Origin: Batkoa obscura
Taxonomy: Eukaryota; Entomophthoromycota; Entomophthoromycetes; Entomophthorales; Batkoaceae
DNA: 64,000 nt
Assembly: GCA_030770535.1 (NCBI GenBank)
Contig: JASVEC010000013.1
Span: 1,116,001 to 1,180,000 of the forward strand
Direction of reading: 5' to 3'
Of this stretch, positions 42,103-53,360 are shown piece after piece (position 1 is the stretch's first letter; the number at the start of each line of letters is the position of its first letter). The notes below the pieces were generated by a model that was given only the letters and a program-made list of their open reading frames with translations, had not been told where the DNA came from and searched no databases. The position numbers were made by a program, and so were the translations under genes.

Positions 42103-43326
42103 ATTTTATATTAACACTTAAAAGAACATATTTAATGAAACTATTATTAAAAAATTAAATAATGGAAGTTATGTAGTAATTTTAAATTATGATTTAATAT
42201 GTAAAAGATTATCTAATTGATTTAATATTTAAAAAGTTTATAAAAATTAATATATAAACAAATATATAAAAATTTTTATATTATATATTTAAAAAAATTT
42301 ATAAAATGATAATAGTTTAAATATTAAATCTCACTTTTTTTACTAAGCACTATAGAAAAAATATAATTGATAAACATTTTAGAAATTTTCATAATAGAAA
42401 AATAGTTTTGAAGCATTAAATAAAATAAAAAATATTAATTAATTTCAAAATTTAAATACTCTATTTGTGGACATAATAAAATTAACAATTTAACTGCTAA
42501 TAATAATAAAACAAATATAATTTTTAAAGTATGAAAAAAACAAATATAATTTTTAAAGTATGAAAAAAACAAAAATAATAAAAAATAATAATAAATAATA
42601 AAAAATAATAAAAAATAATAAAAAATAATAAATACTTACATTTTATTAAATATAATGATAAACTATACTGCTATTCAGTATCTGATAGATCAAAAAAAAG
42701 TGATATGATTCCAATTAAGATTATAGAGTCTATAGAGAATAGGAAAAATTAAAAGATCAACCCCAGCTTATCTTATAAAAATAACAGAAAGTTTAAAAGT
42801 TTCAATATTTAGTAAACAGGTAAGTAGCTTATTAAATGATAAAAATTAGTTATTAAATGTTGGTATTACTTAAATTATTAATGGCTAAGTTAATAAATAG
42901 TCAAAGAGCAAGTAGTTGTAATAATAAGTAAAAACTATTGTTACACTGCTTGTGTTACATAGGGTTGGTTAATTATAGTTTTGGGGCTAACCACTCCCCT
43001 CCCATGCAACTATTTATTAACTTAGTGATACATTAATAATGTAATTATAATATTAAAATTGTTTATTTATTTAATAGCAGATCTGCAATGTTGGTTGTAA
43101 AAAAAAGCAGCTAATAATAAATATTTCTCAATGAGGTTTTATAAGAATATGCATTTGTTTACATACTGCAACTTTAACTAATATCAATATATAGGCTATG
43201 CTAGTAAAAGTCTTGCTAATCCGGGAATTTGTATTAAATTTAATAGAAATTCCACTAACCTACAATATAAATTATAAAAAAATAATTTAAAATTGTGTTG
43301 TGGGTACTTTTGCTTTTCAATAAAAA
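42103..43326 (+). mobile_element. 3' part of the DDE transposon, right arm of a large inverted repeat
   Basis: Same sequence as the left arm in opposite orientation. Plus-strand reading gives a degenerate form of the transposase C-terminal block: FFTKHYRKNIIDKHFRNF, where the copy at 45660 has FFAEHHGENIVDGHFGNF. The 3' terminal repeat is missing on this side. Confidence 0.82.
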
Positions 43327-43698
43327 GATAAAATTAATTTAAAGATCCCTATATATTATTAAAAAATAAAATTTACACTGATGAATTATCTTAAGTAGTA
43401 TATTGTTGAGTAACCCCCCACCTGTTATGCAAAAAACTGGGGTTTGATTCCTTACTTGAAAAAAGTATTATTACTTTAATATTAGTTTTTTAATTTTAAC
43501 AATTTGGTTTATTAACAAAAATATTTTTATAGTCCTTTTAAAACATAATAGCAGTGTTATTTTTTTTCAGTTTCTATAGACTTGTTGCATTAATACATAA
43601 ACTGATTAAACTAATGTAAATATTTTTATTATTATTTTAAGCATTTTTTATAGCTAAAGTTTATTTTTACTTTTTCTTAATTATATAAAATATTATAT
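43327..43698. other. Unassigned DNA between transposon copies
   Basis: No gene. Contains GGTTTGATTCC at ~43442, which resembles a Pol III B box with one mismatch, but no A box or cloverleaf could be formed. Confidence 0.4.
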
Positions 43699-43792
43699 AA
43701 GGATGTATTCTTTTGTTTAAGAATTTTGCTAGCAATTATTTTACTCAAATGCGCTTGAAAAATGGAAAAAGTTATGAAATCAAAAACACCCC
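43699..43792 (-). mobile_element. GGGGRTG MITE with ATAT target duplication
   Basis: Reverse copy (AAGGATGTATTCTTTTG ... AACACCCC), ATAT at 43695-43698 and 43793-43796. It truncates the 3' side of the minus-strand transposon that follows. Confidence 0.87.
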
Positions 43793-44301
43793 ATATAATA
43801 TAAAAAGATTTCTATATTTGTTTATATATTAATTTTTGTAAACTTTTTAAATATTAAATTAATTAAATAATCTTTTATATATGCTAAATCATAATTTAAA
43901 ATTACTACATAACTTTTATTATCTAATTTTTAATAATAGTTTCATTAAATATGTTCTTTTAAGTGTCAATATAAAATCTATATAATTTATAACTTTTTTC
44001 TAACTGTATACTGGACACATATATTACATAAATCTGCTTTTCTTGCTGGATTTCTAATTATTTGGTGTATATTTGAAAAATATTGACCTAGCTACTGCTT
44101 CATCCTTTAAATCATTAAAATATTTACTATATGGGGGTGTCTGAATTGGTTTCAGAATTTAACTAGAAGTTAATCCAAATTTTAAGTTTTTAAAGTTGTA
44201 AGTCTTTAATGTATAATCAGCTAAATTTAAAAAGCTTAAAATTAAATATAAAATTTAACTTAAAAGACTTATTTTGTTTATTTTATTTTTTTAATTACGT
44301 T

Positions 44302-44578
44302 TATAAAAGTTAGTACTCAGTGATTGGAGTTAAAAGTAGTTCTAGCTTAATTAACTGGCCATAAGTCAAAAGGCCTTAGTTTATGTAACTGAGATAGACT
44401 TAAATTAATAGGAATAGTGCGCAATAAGCTACGAACTATATAAAATAAATAGAATACAATATACTACTGTAAAATCTACATAAGATATTGTCAGAAAGAC
44501 TTAGTGGCTTTATTAAAAGTAAAATATTAGGGAACAATTCAATTAAAAAGCCTCGAGCTGATGAAACAATATTTCACA
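44302..44578 (-). repeat. Gypsy-family LTR fragment captured in the transposon leader
   Basis: 277 bp, reverse orientation, from TATAAAAGTTAGTACTCAG to ATATTTCACA. It is shorter than the other LTR copies but has the same left junction as 40336 and 47233. Confidence 0.82.
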
Positions 44579-44667
44579 GTGTTTGTATTTTTTATTAAAT
44601 ATCCAATAGCTATATAATATATAAATATATAATTATTGACTTTATTTTTTATTAAAATAAAAACAAA

Positions 44668-45850
44668 ATGCAAGCTTTTATAACTAAACTTCGAAATGGA
44701 ATTTCTAAAAAATTTAATACGATAGGGAGAAACACATTATATAAACATTGTAATTCATTTACATCAATTTTAACAACTATTCACAATAACCCAGAGTTTA
44801 TAGAATTTTATAATAAAACAAAAAAAGGAAAAGAAATGTCATTAAAGTTTACTATTAATAATAACAGACTTGATCAAGCAATGTATAAAATTAGTGCTTT
44901 AAAGGAAACAGGAAACAAAAACCAACAAGTAGCATTATTATCGACTATAGCTTCAGTATATTCTTTTGATGAATGTAGAAGTTTTGGATTTAATATAAGT
45001 AGAAATCAATATGGTTATTTAAAAATAATTAGCAATAATAAAATACTAACATTACAATCTATTATTAAAAATACAAAAAAAATTAAAGATGAGCAAATTG
45101 AGATTATTATACAATATTTACTTGATAATTCAACTATTTCATCAAGATTTAATAATAATAAAAATAATGATAATAAATATTCATCAGATAATATGTATGT
45201 TAAATAAAGGTAGAAGAATGATATATAGTAAATATTTTAATGATTTAAAAGATAAAGCAGTAGCTAGGTCAACATTTTTCAAATATATACCAAATAATTT
45301 TAAAAATCCAGCAAGAAAAACAGATTTATGTAATATATGTGTCCAGTATACAGTTAGAAAAAAGCTATTTGAAAATAAAATAAATACAGCGACAGAAAAT
45401 AAAGCAGAGATACAGGAATCTTTTAATAAAGAAAAAAGGTTATATAAATTATATGAATTTTGTATTGATACTCAAAAAAACATATTTAATGAAACTATTG
45501 AAAAATTAAATAATAGAAGTTGTATAATAATTCTAGACTTTAAACAAAATATGGAAATAGGAACAAGACCAGATCCAATAAACTTAGATCATTATAACAA
45601 ACAAGCTATATCAGTATCAGGTTTTAATGTTTTATATTTAAAAAGTAAATACTAGTTTAAATATTGATCTTAGTTTTTTTGCTGAGCATCATGGAGAAAA
45701 TATAGTTGATGGACATTTTGGAAATTTTTTATAATGGAAAAATAGTTTTGAAGCATTAGGTAAAATAGAAGATATTAATCAATTGATTTCAAATGAGATT
45801 TTTATTTGTGAACATAATAGAATTAATAACTCAACTGTTAATAATAATAA
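44668..45850 (+). pseudogene. DDE-like transposase gene, best-preserved N-terminal part
   Basis: The start region reads MQAFITKLRNGISKKF, and a 179-codon frame runs to 45207. The protein-like signal then continues in another frame from ~45200 (YSKYFNDLKDKAVARSTF, then NPARKTDLCNICVQYTVRKK with a CxxC pair) to 45640. A GT...AG segment at 45191-45224 (34 nt) would join the two in frame, as an intron or by chance; the copy at 54455-56413 has the same arrangement. CIIILDFKQNMEIGTRPDP supplies a plausible first catalytic Asp. A block with the second Asp is deleted here. FFAEHHGENIVDGHFGNF near 45680 is a plausible third motif. Superfamily not recognised. Confidence 0.6.
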
Positions 45851-45859
45851 AACACATAT

Positions 45860-45958
45860 GGGGGTGTTTTTTTTGGTTTCATTACTTTTCCATTTTTTAA
45901 GCGCTATTTAAGTGAAAAAACTGCTAGTAAAATTCTTAAACAAAAAAATACCATCACC
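45860..45958 (+). mobile_element. GGGGRTG MITE in the transposon 3' region
   Basis: Opens GGGGGTGTTTTTTTTGG after ATAT (45856-45859); the right end is worn (ATACCATCACC). Confidence 0.82.
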
Positions 45959-46158
45959 AAATAATAAAAATCATTTATTGAATGTTGATGTTATTTGAAT
46001 CATTAACAACCAAGTTAATAAACAATTAAAAAGCAAGTAGTTTTAATAACAAATAAAAACTATTATTATATTGCTTGTATTATATAAAGATGGTTAATTA
46101 TAGTTTTGGGGCTAACCACTCCCTCCCATGCAACTATTTATTAACTTAGTGATATATT

Positions 46159-46257
46159 GGGGATGTATTTTTTTGTTCAAGGATTTTACTAAACAATCTT
46201 TCCGCTCAAATAGTGCTAAAAAGATAGAAAAAGTGATGAAACCAAAAAAATATCCTC
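46159..46257 (-). mobile_element. GGGGRTG MITE with TATT target duplication
   Basis: Reverse copy (GGGGATGTATTTTTTTG ... AATATCCTC) with TATT at 46155-46158 and 46258-46261. The same transposon position without the insertion is seen at 43021-43041, which fixes the duplication at 4 bp. Confidence 0.92.
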
Positions 46258-46498
46258 TATTAATAATGTAATTATAATATTAATATAGTCTATTTACTTT
46301 GATAACAAATCTGCAATCCTAGCTGTAAAACAGTCAATATAAATATTTTTCGATGAATTTTTATGAATATATATTTATTCACATACTACAACTTTGATTA
46401 ATAACAATATATATATTATATTAGTGAAAGCCTTGCTAGTCCGGGAATTTGTATTAAATTTAACAGAAATTCCACTAACTTACAATATGAGGATGTAT

Positions 46499-46587
46499 TT
46501 TTGTGTTTAAGAATTTTGCTAACAATCTTTCCACTCAAATAGCGCTTAAAAGATAGAAAAAGCAATGAAGCCAAAAAAAACACCCCC
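46499..46587 (-). mobile_element. GGGGRTG MITE forming the right edge of the composite unit
   Basis: Reverse copy (GAGGATGTATTTTTGTG ... AACACCCCC). Left flank is transposon 3' sequence (ACTTACAATAT); right flank belongs to a different, minus-strand transposon copy. Confidence 0.88.
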
Positions 46588-46763
46588 ATATATCATTCTT
46601 CTACCTTTTATTTAACATATATATATCATCTGATGAATATTTATTATCATTATTTTTATTATTATTAAATCTTGATGAAATAGTTGAATTATCAAGTAAA
46701 TATTGTATAATAATCTCAATTTGCTCATCTTTAATTTTTTTCGCATTAATAATAGGTTGTAAT

Positions 46764-47233
46764 TGTGAAATATTGCTTTATTAGTTTAGCTCTTGAATTG
46801 ATTATAACACAATTACTTAAGTTGCTGTGTTCTTAAGTTCAAACACAATCAAGTCAGAGTCCCTTATTTTGATTTGCTGCGAGAATTTCTAACTTCATAT
46901 TGCAAAGAATGATATCCTCTCGTTTTGATATCCCTACATACCTGTTGGAGTATAAAAGAGATCCTTCAACATGATAACTCGAGGCTTTTTAACTGAATTA
47001 CTCCCTGATATCGTACTATTGATAAAGCCACTAAGTCTTTCTGACAATATCTTATGTAGATTTTACAGTAGTATCCTGTATTCTATTTATTTTACATAGC
47101 TCGTAGCTTATTGCATATTACTCCTATTGATTTAAGTCTATCTTAGCTACATAAACTAAGGCCTTTTGACTTATGGCCAGTTAATTAAGCTAGAACTACT
47201 TTTAACTCCAATCACTGAGTACTAACTTTTATA
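46764..47233 (+). repeat. Gypsy-family LTR captured in a minus-strand DDE transposon
   Basis: 470 bp from TGTGAAATATTGC to ACTAACTTTTATA, with the TATAAAAG box. Relative to the transposon it has the same orientation and the same leader-side junction as the copies at 40336 and 44302. Confidence 0.88.
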
Positions 47234-47402
47234 AACGTAATTAAAAAAATAAAATAAACAAAATAAGTCTTTTAAGTTAAATTTTATATTTAATTTTAAG
47301 CTTTTTAAATTTAGCTGATTATACATTAAAGACTTACAAATTTAAAAACTTAAAATTTGGATTAACTTCTAGTTAAATTCTGAAACCAATTCAGACATTC
47401 CC

Positions 47403-47437
47403 GTTTGAATGAAAAGGCTATTCTTAAATTTCATATT
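47403..47437 (+). mobile_element. Half-MITE flanking the transposon terminus
   Basis: GTTTGAATGAAAAGGCTATT continues directly after the transposon's CCC terminus; same junction type as at 40168. Confidence 0.65.
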
Positions 47438-50215
47438 AGCTTTTTATGGCTATAAACAAACTTAATTAAATTTATAATTTGAATTTAATTTATCTTAAAA
47501 ATAATTAGAGCTAAAAAATAAGCACTGGTACTTTAAAGACAAGACAGAGGTGGTGTTTTTGAAACCAATTATTTATTTCAATTGATTGGTAATTGACAAA
47601 ATTTAAGCTTGATTTAAAAATTTGTTGCTTTTTTTATCGTTTTCAGTCAGTTTGAAATAAAAATAGTTGGATTATATTGACTAATATACCTTAATATATT
47701 AAAAAAATTCAATTGTTAAATTTATAGATCCTTTAGTTTTTTTATCATGTTCTAAATTTTACACATTTTTATACTGTTAAATTTAAAAATCCTGGTTTTT
47801 TGATTAAAAAAATATATCCCTATTTTTTCTCAAAAATTTCACTCCAAAGCACAGCAAAATTGACTGTTTTATACTCCTTTGTATTGCACTATTTAAAACA
47901 ATACAAATTAGATTCCCAAATATTTTTATGATTCATCAAATTTAAAAAATCAGAAAGCTACTTACTTTTTTATCCCTGTTTCGTTAATTATTTTATAAAT
48001 GGCATTCATTTACTTTTTATCTTTTTAATATCAGAAGCCTTATTATTATCTCTGTCCCTTATTGTGTATTAACTTAATCACTTAATATACACAACACTCT
48101 TTGCTTTACTTTAATACCATATTACTATAAATAAAGCTTTGGGATTTTATTCCCCTTAAAACCTTACTTATGCTAAATATGTTTTGATGAGGGATAATTA
48201 AACCTACACAAAAAAAAGATGATCAATGGGGATGTTTTTTTTGGTTTCATACTTTTTCCATTTTTTAAGCGTTGTTTGAGCGGAAAGATTGTTAGTAAAA
48301 CTCATAAATGGCAGTAGTATAATGTGGATGTGTTTTTTTATTTAAAAGTGTTTTAATTGGAATTTTTAAGTTTTAGCTTTTAGTAACTCTGTTTGGATAA
48401 CTATCAACATTCTCTTTTAGTACTTTATTTTACTCTCATTTTAAACCTAAAATCTACAGGAGTGTTTTAACCTGAAATTTTACTCCCCCTTTTTTAAACA
48501 TTACTGCCAACAATAAGCTATGGGAGCTTTTGGCTCTTTCAAGATTTAAAAAAATAGTTGATATAGTTTAACAGTGAAAAATTGATAAAAAAATCATTAA
48601 AATATTAACTTCGAGAGTTTAAATATAAAAGTACGAAATAACATTTTGAAAAAGTACATTTGTAACCTTATGCTTACCGTTAAACTACCAGACAAAACTG
48701 AATCTGATTTAACCTTAATTGGATGAAAATATGGCAACATTGGAAACAGATTTTTTAAATTTATTTTTAGATCATTCTAATCAGCATAAAAACTCAAATA
48801 ATTTACTATATAATAATATGTTGTATACGTTATAGCCTCTAGTCTCTGTCTCTAGTTTTGCTTATATTAATAAAGTTATTTTCATACAATCTCATGTCTT
48901 TATTTTATTTAGCTTGAAACACATTTTGCACTATTATTATTTTTCCTTCCATAAACCCCCCCCCACAACTGGGTCACAAGCTTAAAATTTATGCCACTAA
49001 TATTTATAAATGGGTTTATGATAAATTGATTTTTTTCATATATTATAATTTTATACATAATGAAATAACTTGATCAAATTTTGGGGCTTTATTGTAATTA
49101 ATCATCTGTCGTTTTGCTTAATGTTTTATATTTAATAATTATTTTTTTCAATAACAAAAATTTACAATATAAATACTTTTCCAAAGGCCATATATATTTT
49201 AACTATTGTTAATTAGTATATTTTGTATTTAATAAAGTATAGCTTGTGTTTTTGATTTGTTATACAAAAAATCTGATTAATCCTATTATTTTGATCATCT
49301 TTACTTAATATGATTTATATTTATTAATGTAAATGTTTTTTCAAAAGTCCCATATTTTGATTACTATTTAATGTTCGATGAAATGAGAGTTTTTATACGC
49401 TTTTATAGCTTACCTATTATTTTAATACTATATCTAGATAAAATACTCATATTTAGTAAAATGACCTGTTTGTATATTAAAACTTTTTGGTTTTCTGTTC
49501 TGTTTAAAAGGTATCAGAGAATTTTATCATATCAATAAAATGTGTTTACAACAGTAAAGTTGACGATTTCTATGACTATATGATTAATGTCTTTTTAATT
49601 TTGCTATTTTTTTTAATTAAATAAAATAACGTAGTTTAAACTAAAATGATATAATAAATGTTTTGTATTACAAAATGATTAGAAATTATATTAATCACTA
49701 CAATTGCTATAATTAATTAGGATTTTTATTGCCAATTACAAATCAGGTTTTTATTAGAATTATACATTTTAAAGTTTTTAAGATAAAATAAAATTTCAAA
49801 TTCTATTCAAATACTGTATGATAATACAACTCAGCTAGCTGCTTGAGATGGACAATTTTTAAATTATTTATTATAAAGTAAAAGTGCTGAATCACACATG
49901 GTAAGCATTTTTTGAATGAAGTAAACTGTGAAATTAATTGCAATGGAAGGGGTTAAAATGAATAAACATACCACCAAAGCTTAAACTAATAAAAGGTTGA
50001 AATATCATAAACCTAATTAACTATTTGATTGGTTTGATTTCTTGTCTTTATTAACTAAAATTTTGGTAAAAAATAGCATTGAATCAATTTTATTTTTTTT
50101 AGGTAGGTAGCTGTAACAACAAACTCTAGAGCTGTGATGCTAAAAAAATTGGTCTAGTTTTTAAAAAATTGCATTATAATTAAAATTAATCAATAATTTA
50201 ACTAAATAGTATATA
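47438..50215. other. Long gene-free A+T-rich stretch
   Basis: No convincing coding region on either strand over 2.8 kb, apart from a partial MITE at 48238. A pyrimidine/purine-skewed C9-type run near 48957 is the only other mark. Confidence 0.5.
48238..48305 (+). mobile_element. Partial GGGGRTG MITE
   Basis: GGGGATGTTTTTTTTGG through GCGTTGTTTGAGCGG and GATTGTTAGTAAAA; the right terminus is missing. Confidence 0.8.
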
Positions 50216-50284
50216 GACACGGGGGGCCTCTACCCATCTAAAGCTTAAGTAGGTCCCCAAGGTTTGAGATGGGTAGAAGCCGTC
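50216..50284. repeat. Locally GC-rich hairpin
   Basis: CTACCCATCT (50230-50239) pairs perfectly with AGATGGGTAG (50267-50276). Outside a 2x2 mismatch, GGC (50225-50227) pairs with GCC (50279-50281) and GAC (50216-50218) with GTC (50282-50284). It stands out in DNA that is otherwise ~80% A+T. Confidence 0.6.
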
Positions 50285-50882
50285 AAATAAGTGAATGGGT
50301 TAATAAATACGTGACCAATTCTTTATCATAGATTGAACTCTGTTGTGCATTCAAAATCTTTAATTTAAAATTAACTAAACTAATGGGGAATATTTTGTTA
50401 ATTTTCTGTTTTAAGTTTAATTTTTTTCCGATATTTATTACTTTAACTTATAATAGTTTTTTAACAAATTAGCTTTTATTCTTATTTTATAAGGTTGGTT
50501 AAAAAAAATCCATTATTTAAGAAAAACAGACCTTTAAGTTAGTAAACAGTACACCGCATTAATAATCACGTTTTTCATTAATAGACACTATTCCGGAAAA
50601 TCAGGATTCCTTTTTTAGGTTGATGGCAAAACTATAAAAACACTCTATAAAGTATAGTTGTACAAATTTAAGCTTTTAAATACGATAAAATTTGATTCTA
50701 ACTGCCATCAAAACTTTTTTTAGCTAATATTATAAACGAATATGTAGTATTTAGGTCACAGAGACATAGGTGGTATTGAACAAGAAAAAAAGAACCACTG
50801 TTTGGCTCAATTTTTCAAGTGTCATTAAAAGCAAAGCTTAAATAGTATTTATTTTAAAAAAATAAAAAATTTGTTAGTATAT
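50285..50882. other. Gene-free stretch
   Basis: Nothing recognised. Confidence 0.4.
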
Positions 50883-50986
50883 GGGGGATGTATTTTTTGT
50901 TTAAGAATTTACTAATAAAATAGTCTTTCCACTCAAATAGCGCTTAAAAAATAAAAAAAGTGATAAAAAGTCAAAAAAACACCCTC
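50883..50986 (-). mobile_element. GGGGRTG MITE
   Basis: GGGGGATGTATTTTTTG ... AACACCCTC after ATAT; right flank ATTT. Contains a few extra bases in the centre. Confidence 0.82.
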
Positions 50987-52942
50987 ATTTATAGTTCACA
51001 TGAAAGTCTCAAAAAAAAACGCCAGCTAAAGGAATTTGAGATTTTTAAAATCAACTATAGAATAATTTGGATAGCCAAGTTGAAATTTAGCTGAGTTTTG
51101 AATTTGATTAAAAAAACAATTTTTACTAATATTCAAAAATAAATTTTGTTATGAATTTTTTAAAACCACCCTAGACTAATATTTAAGGGCTACTCCTATC
51201 AGTCTCTTTCATCTGAAGCCATATTAGTTGAGAACTGATAGAGCATTAAAACAAAATCGACCCATTTAGGCCGGTTTGGAATAGTACTTGTTAATAGTAA
51301 TCTTAGCGGAGAACATACAAATTATAGGCTACCAATGAAGATCGTTGTTTTCAACATTAGACGATTTACCAATGGCTTATTATTTTCTCGTTTGTTTATC
51401 TCTAAGATATACAGTGTTTAACATCATGAATTTTATTAGATTTTCAAAAAGTGAACAGTTGTTTTGCGTTTTTTTTATTTATGCCTGGCGGTAGAATTGC
51501 ATTTTTGCTCTCTACAAAGAGTTTTGAAAAAATGGAATATATAAAAGCTGTTATATTTTATTGTTATTCTAATAAAGATCTTTATATATTATGTAACTTT
51601 TATCATTATTTTTCTATCTTTTTAAGGAATTGAGTCTTTAAAAATTTTAGTTTTAAACTTTTTTGTATAATATAATATAATATAAAAAGCTTCCGGAATA
51701 AGTTTTATTTTATCTTTTTTTTGTTCATTCATCCTAAATATTAGTTCAATATACAAATTTTGTCAGACTGCTCTGCTTTGAATACTATTACTTACAATTT
51801 TGCTTTTTGTGATTGGTTTTAATTTTTATAGCTTAAAAGTAGCTAAATACTATAGGAAGTTACCTAATTTTTTAATTAACTGATATATTATTATTTTTTG
51901 TAAAAAGCTTTTTTTATAGCTTTTAAATTCGTCTTTCTTATTATTGTTCTAAAATATAATTTCAATTTAGATAGAAAATTTCTTCATTTCTTGATATTGC
52001 TTTTAAAAAATAAAATGTGCTTTTTTTTAATAACATTTTTTTGCTTAAAAAGCTCAAAAAAGTAAAAGTTTACTAAATACGATTTTATTTAATTTTTATC
52101 CTCCTGTTTTTAATTTTATATAAAATTTCTGCAAAATTATACTTATTTTTTTATCTGTTAACAATCAATATTTTTTTATTGTTATTGATGTTAATTATCT
52201 TTTTTTTACTTTAATCTTTAATCAAGTCATTTGAGTTAATTAATAAAATACTGCTTTTATTATGTATAAATAAATAAAAACAGCTTTAAATAAATTTATT
52301 TCATGAATAATTTTTAGTGTTTAAAAATAATCAATTTTAATATCAATAATCTAGAAATTTTAATTAAAGCTAAAAAGATAAAGGTTAGCATTTATAAAAG
52401 CTTAATTGAGTTAAATTTAAATACAATACAATTTAATAAAAACAGTATAAAAAATCAAAATTATTTTTTTATAACTTAAAATTTTATACATTTTATATTA
52501 ATAATTTGTTAAATATTAAACAATTGTAGATAGAGAACTTATCAGAATATTCCAAAACATCGTTTAAAAAAATAAATAGGTTTAGCAATTTCTAATGTTA
52601 GATTAAACAAAAAATAGCAATCATCTAATGTAAACTATTTTTAAAACTAGTATTTTAAAAAAACTTTTATAGAATTATATTTATTACTCAAAAATCAAAA
52701 GCAGCTGATTGAGTTAATTTGAAACTTTGCAAGCAATTTCATGTATATTTATACGTTTAATTTATGCAAAAAACTTTTGCCTCTTGCTAATAAAAATTCC
52801 TCAATTCCTCAAACTTTTTTGACCTCCTTTATAAAATAAAATTTTTATTGCCAAGTTAAAAAAAGCAAAAAGTAAGTTAAAAAGCTTAAAAGATAAATAT
52901 TATTAAGAAAATGCTAGTAGGGTGATTTTTTGCAAATATATA
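50987..52942. other. Gene-free A+T-rich stretch
   Basis: Close to 2 kb without a supportable gene. A 60-codon frame at 51451-51633 lacks conserved features. A string of TATAA repeats is seen near 51670. Confidence 0.45.
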
Positions 52943-52977
52943 TAAAGATGTATTATATTGTTTAGAAAGTTTTAAAA
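52943..52977 (-). mobile_element. MITE fragment
   Basis: AAAGATGTATTATATTG plus ~18 bp resemble the end of a reverse MITE; the rest is absent. Confidence 0.5.
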
Positions 52978-53009
52978 TGATTAGATCGGTAGTTTCTAAC
53001 AAATCGGTT

Positions 53010-53259
53010 GGTGACATCCGAATTAGTTTCAGAATTTACTTAATAATTAATTCAAATTTCAAGTTATTAAAGTTTACTATTAATAATAACAAACTTAATC
53101 AAGCAATGTATAAAATTAGTGCTTTAAGGGAAACAGGAAACAAAAACCAACAAGTAGCATTATCATCAACTATAGTTTCAGTATATTCTTTTGATGAATG
53201 TAAAAGTTTTGGATTTAATATCTAAAGAGCTTTTAAAGAGTTTATAGAAATTAATATAT
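53010..53259 (+). mobile_element. Internally deleted DDE transposon
   Basis: The 5' terminus (GGTGACATCCGAATTAGTTTC, ~55 bp) is joined directly to transposase codons (AMYKISALRETGNKNQQVAL, 53067-53222), then to a scrap of later transposase sequence. A typical deletion derivative. Confidence 0.78.
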
Positions 53260-53356
53260 GGGGGTGTTTTTTGGTTTCATTATTTTTTCCATTTTTTAAG
53301 CGCTATTTGAGTGGAAAGATTGTTAGTAAAATTCTTAAACAAAAAAATACATCCCC
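53260..53356 (+). mobile_element. GGGGRTG MITE with ATAT target duplication
   Basis: GGGGGTGTTTTTTGG ... TACATCCCC, ATAT at 53256-53259 and 53357-53360; close to consensus. Confidence 0.92.
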
Positions 53357-53360
53357 ATAT

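Larger units (their letters stand above)
44133..46587 (+). mobile_element. Composite DDE transposon unit: transposon 5' end, LTR, transposase, 3' region, terminal MITE
   Basis: The unit begins GGGGGTGTCTGAATTGGTTT and ends in a MITE terminus (AACACCCCC). Inside are the 5' leader, a captured reverse LTR (44302-44578), the transposase gene region (44668-45850), MITEs at 45860 and 46159, the 3' non-coding region, and the MITE 46499-46587 where the element's own 3' terminus should be. ATAT at 44129-44132 and 46588-46591 and a matching empty site at ~55957 show that the whole unit stands as one insertion in an older copy, or was reduced to this by MITE-MITE recombination. Confidence 0.78.
43793..47402 (-). 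mobile_element. Older DDE transposon copy (minus), split by a composite insertion
   Basis: Minus-strand transposase sequence at 43793-44132 continues at 46588-46763, after which come an LTR (46764-47233) and the 5' leader and terminus (47234-47402, closing AATTCAGACATTCCC). The break holds the unit 44133-46587, with ATAT at both edges; the uninterrupted site can be read at ~55957. The 3' end is cut by a MITE. Not functional. Confidence 0.8.

Noticed and set aside
43396-43455. Possible tRNA or SINE near GGTTTGATTCC
   Set aside because: A B-box-like motif only; no acceptor, D-arm or A box could be paired.
51451-51633. 60-codon hydrophobic frame
   Set aside because: Short, no similarity recognised, surrounded by gene-free DNA.
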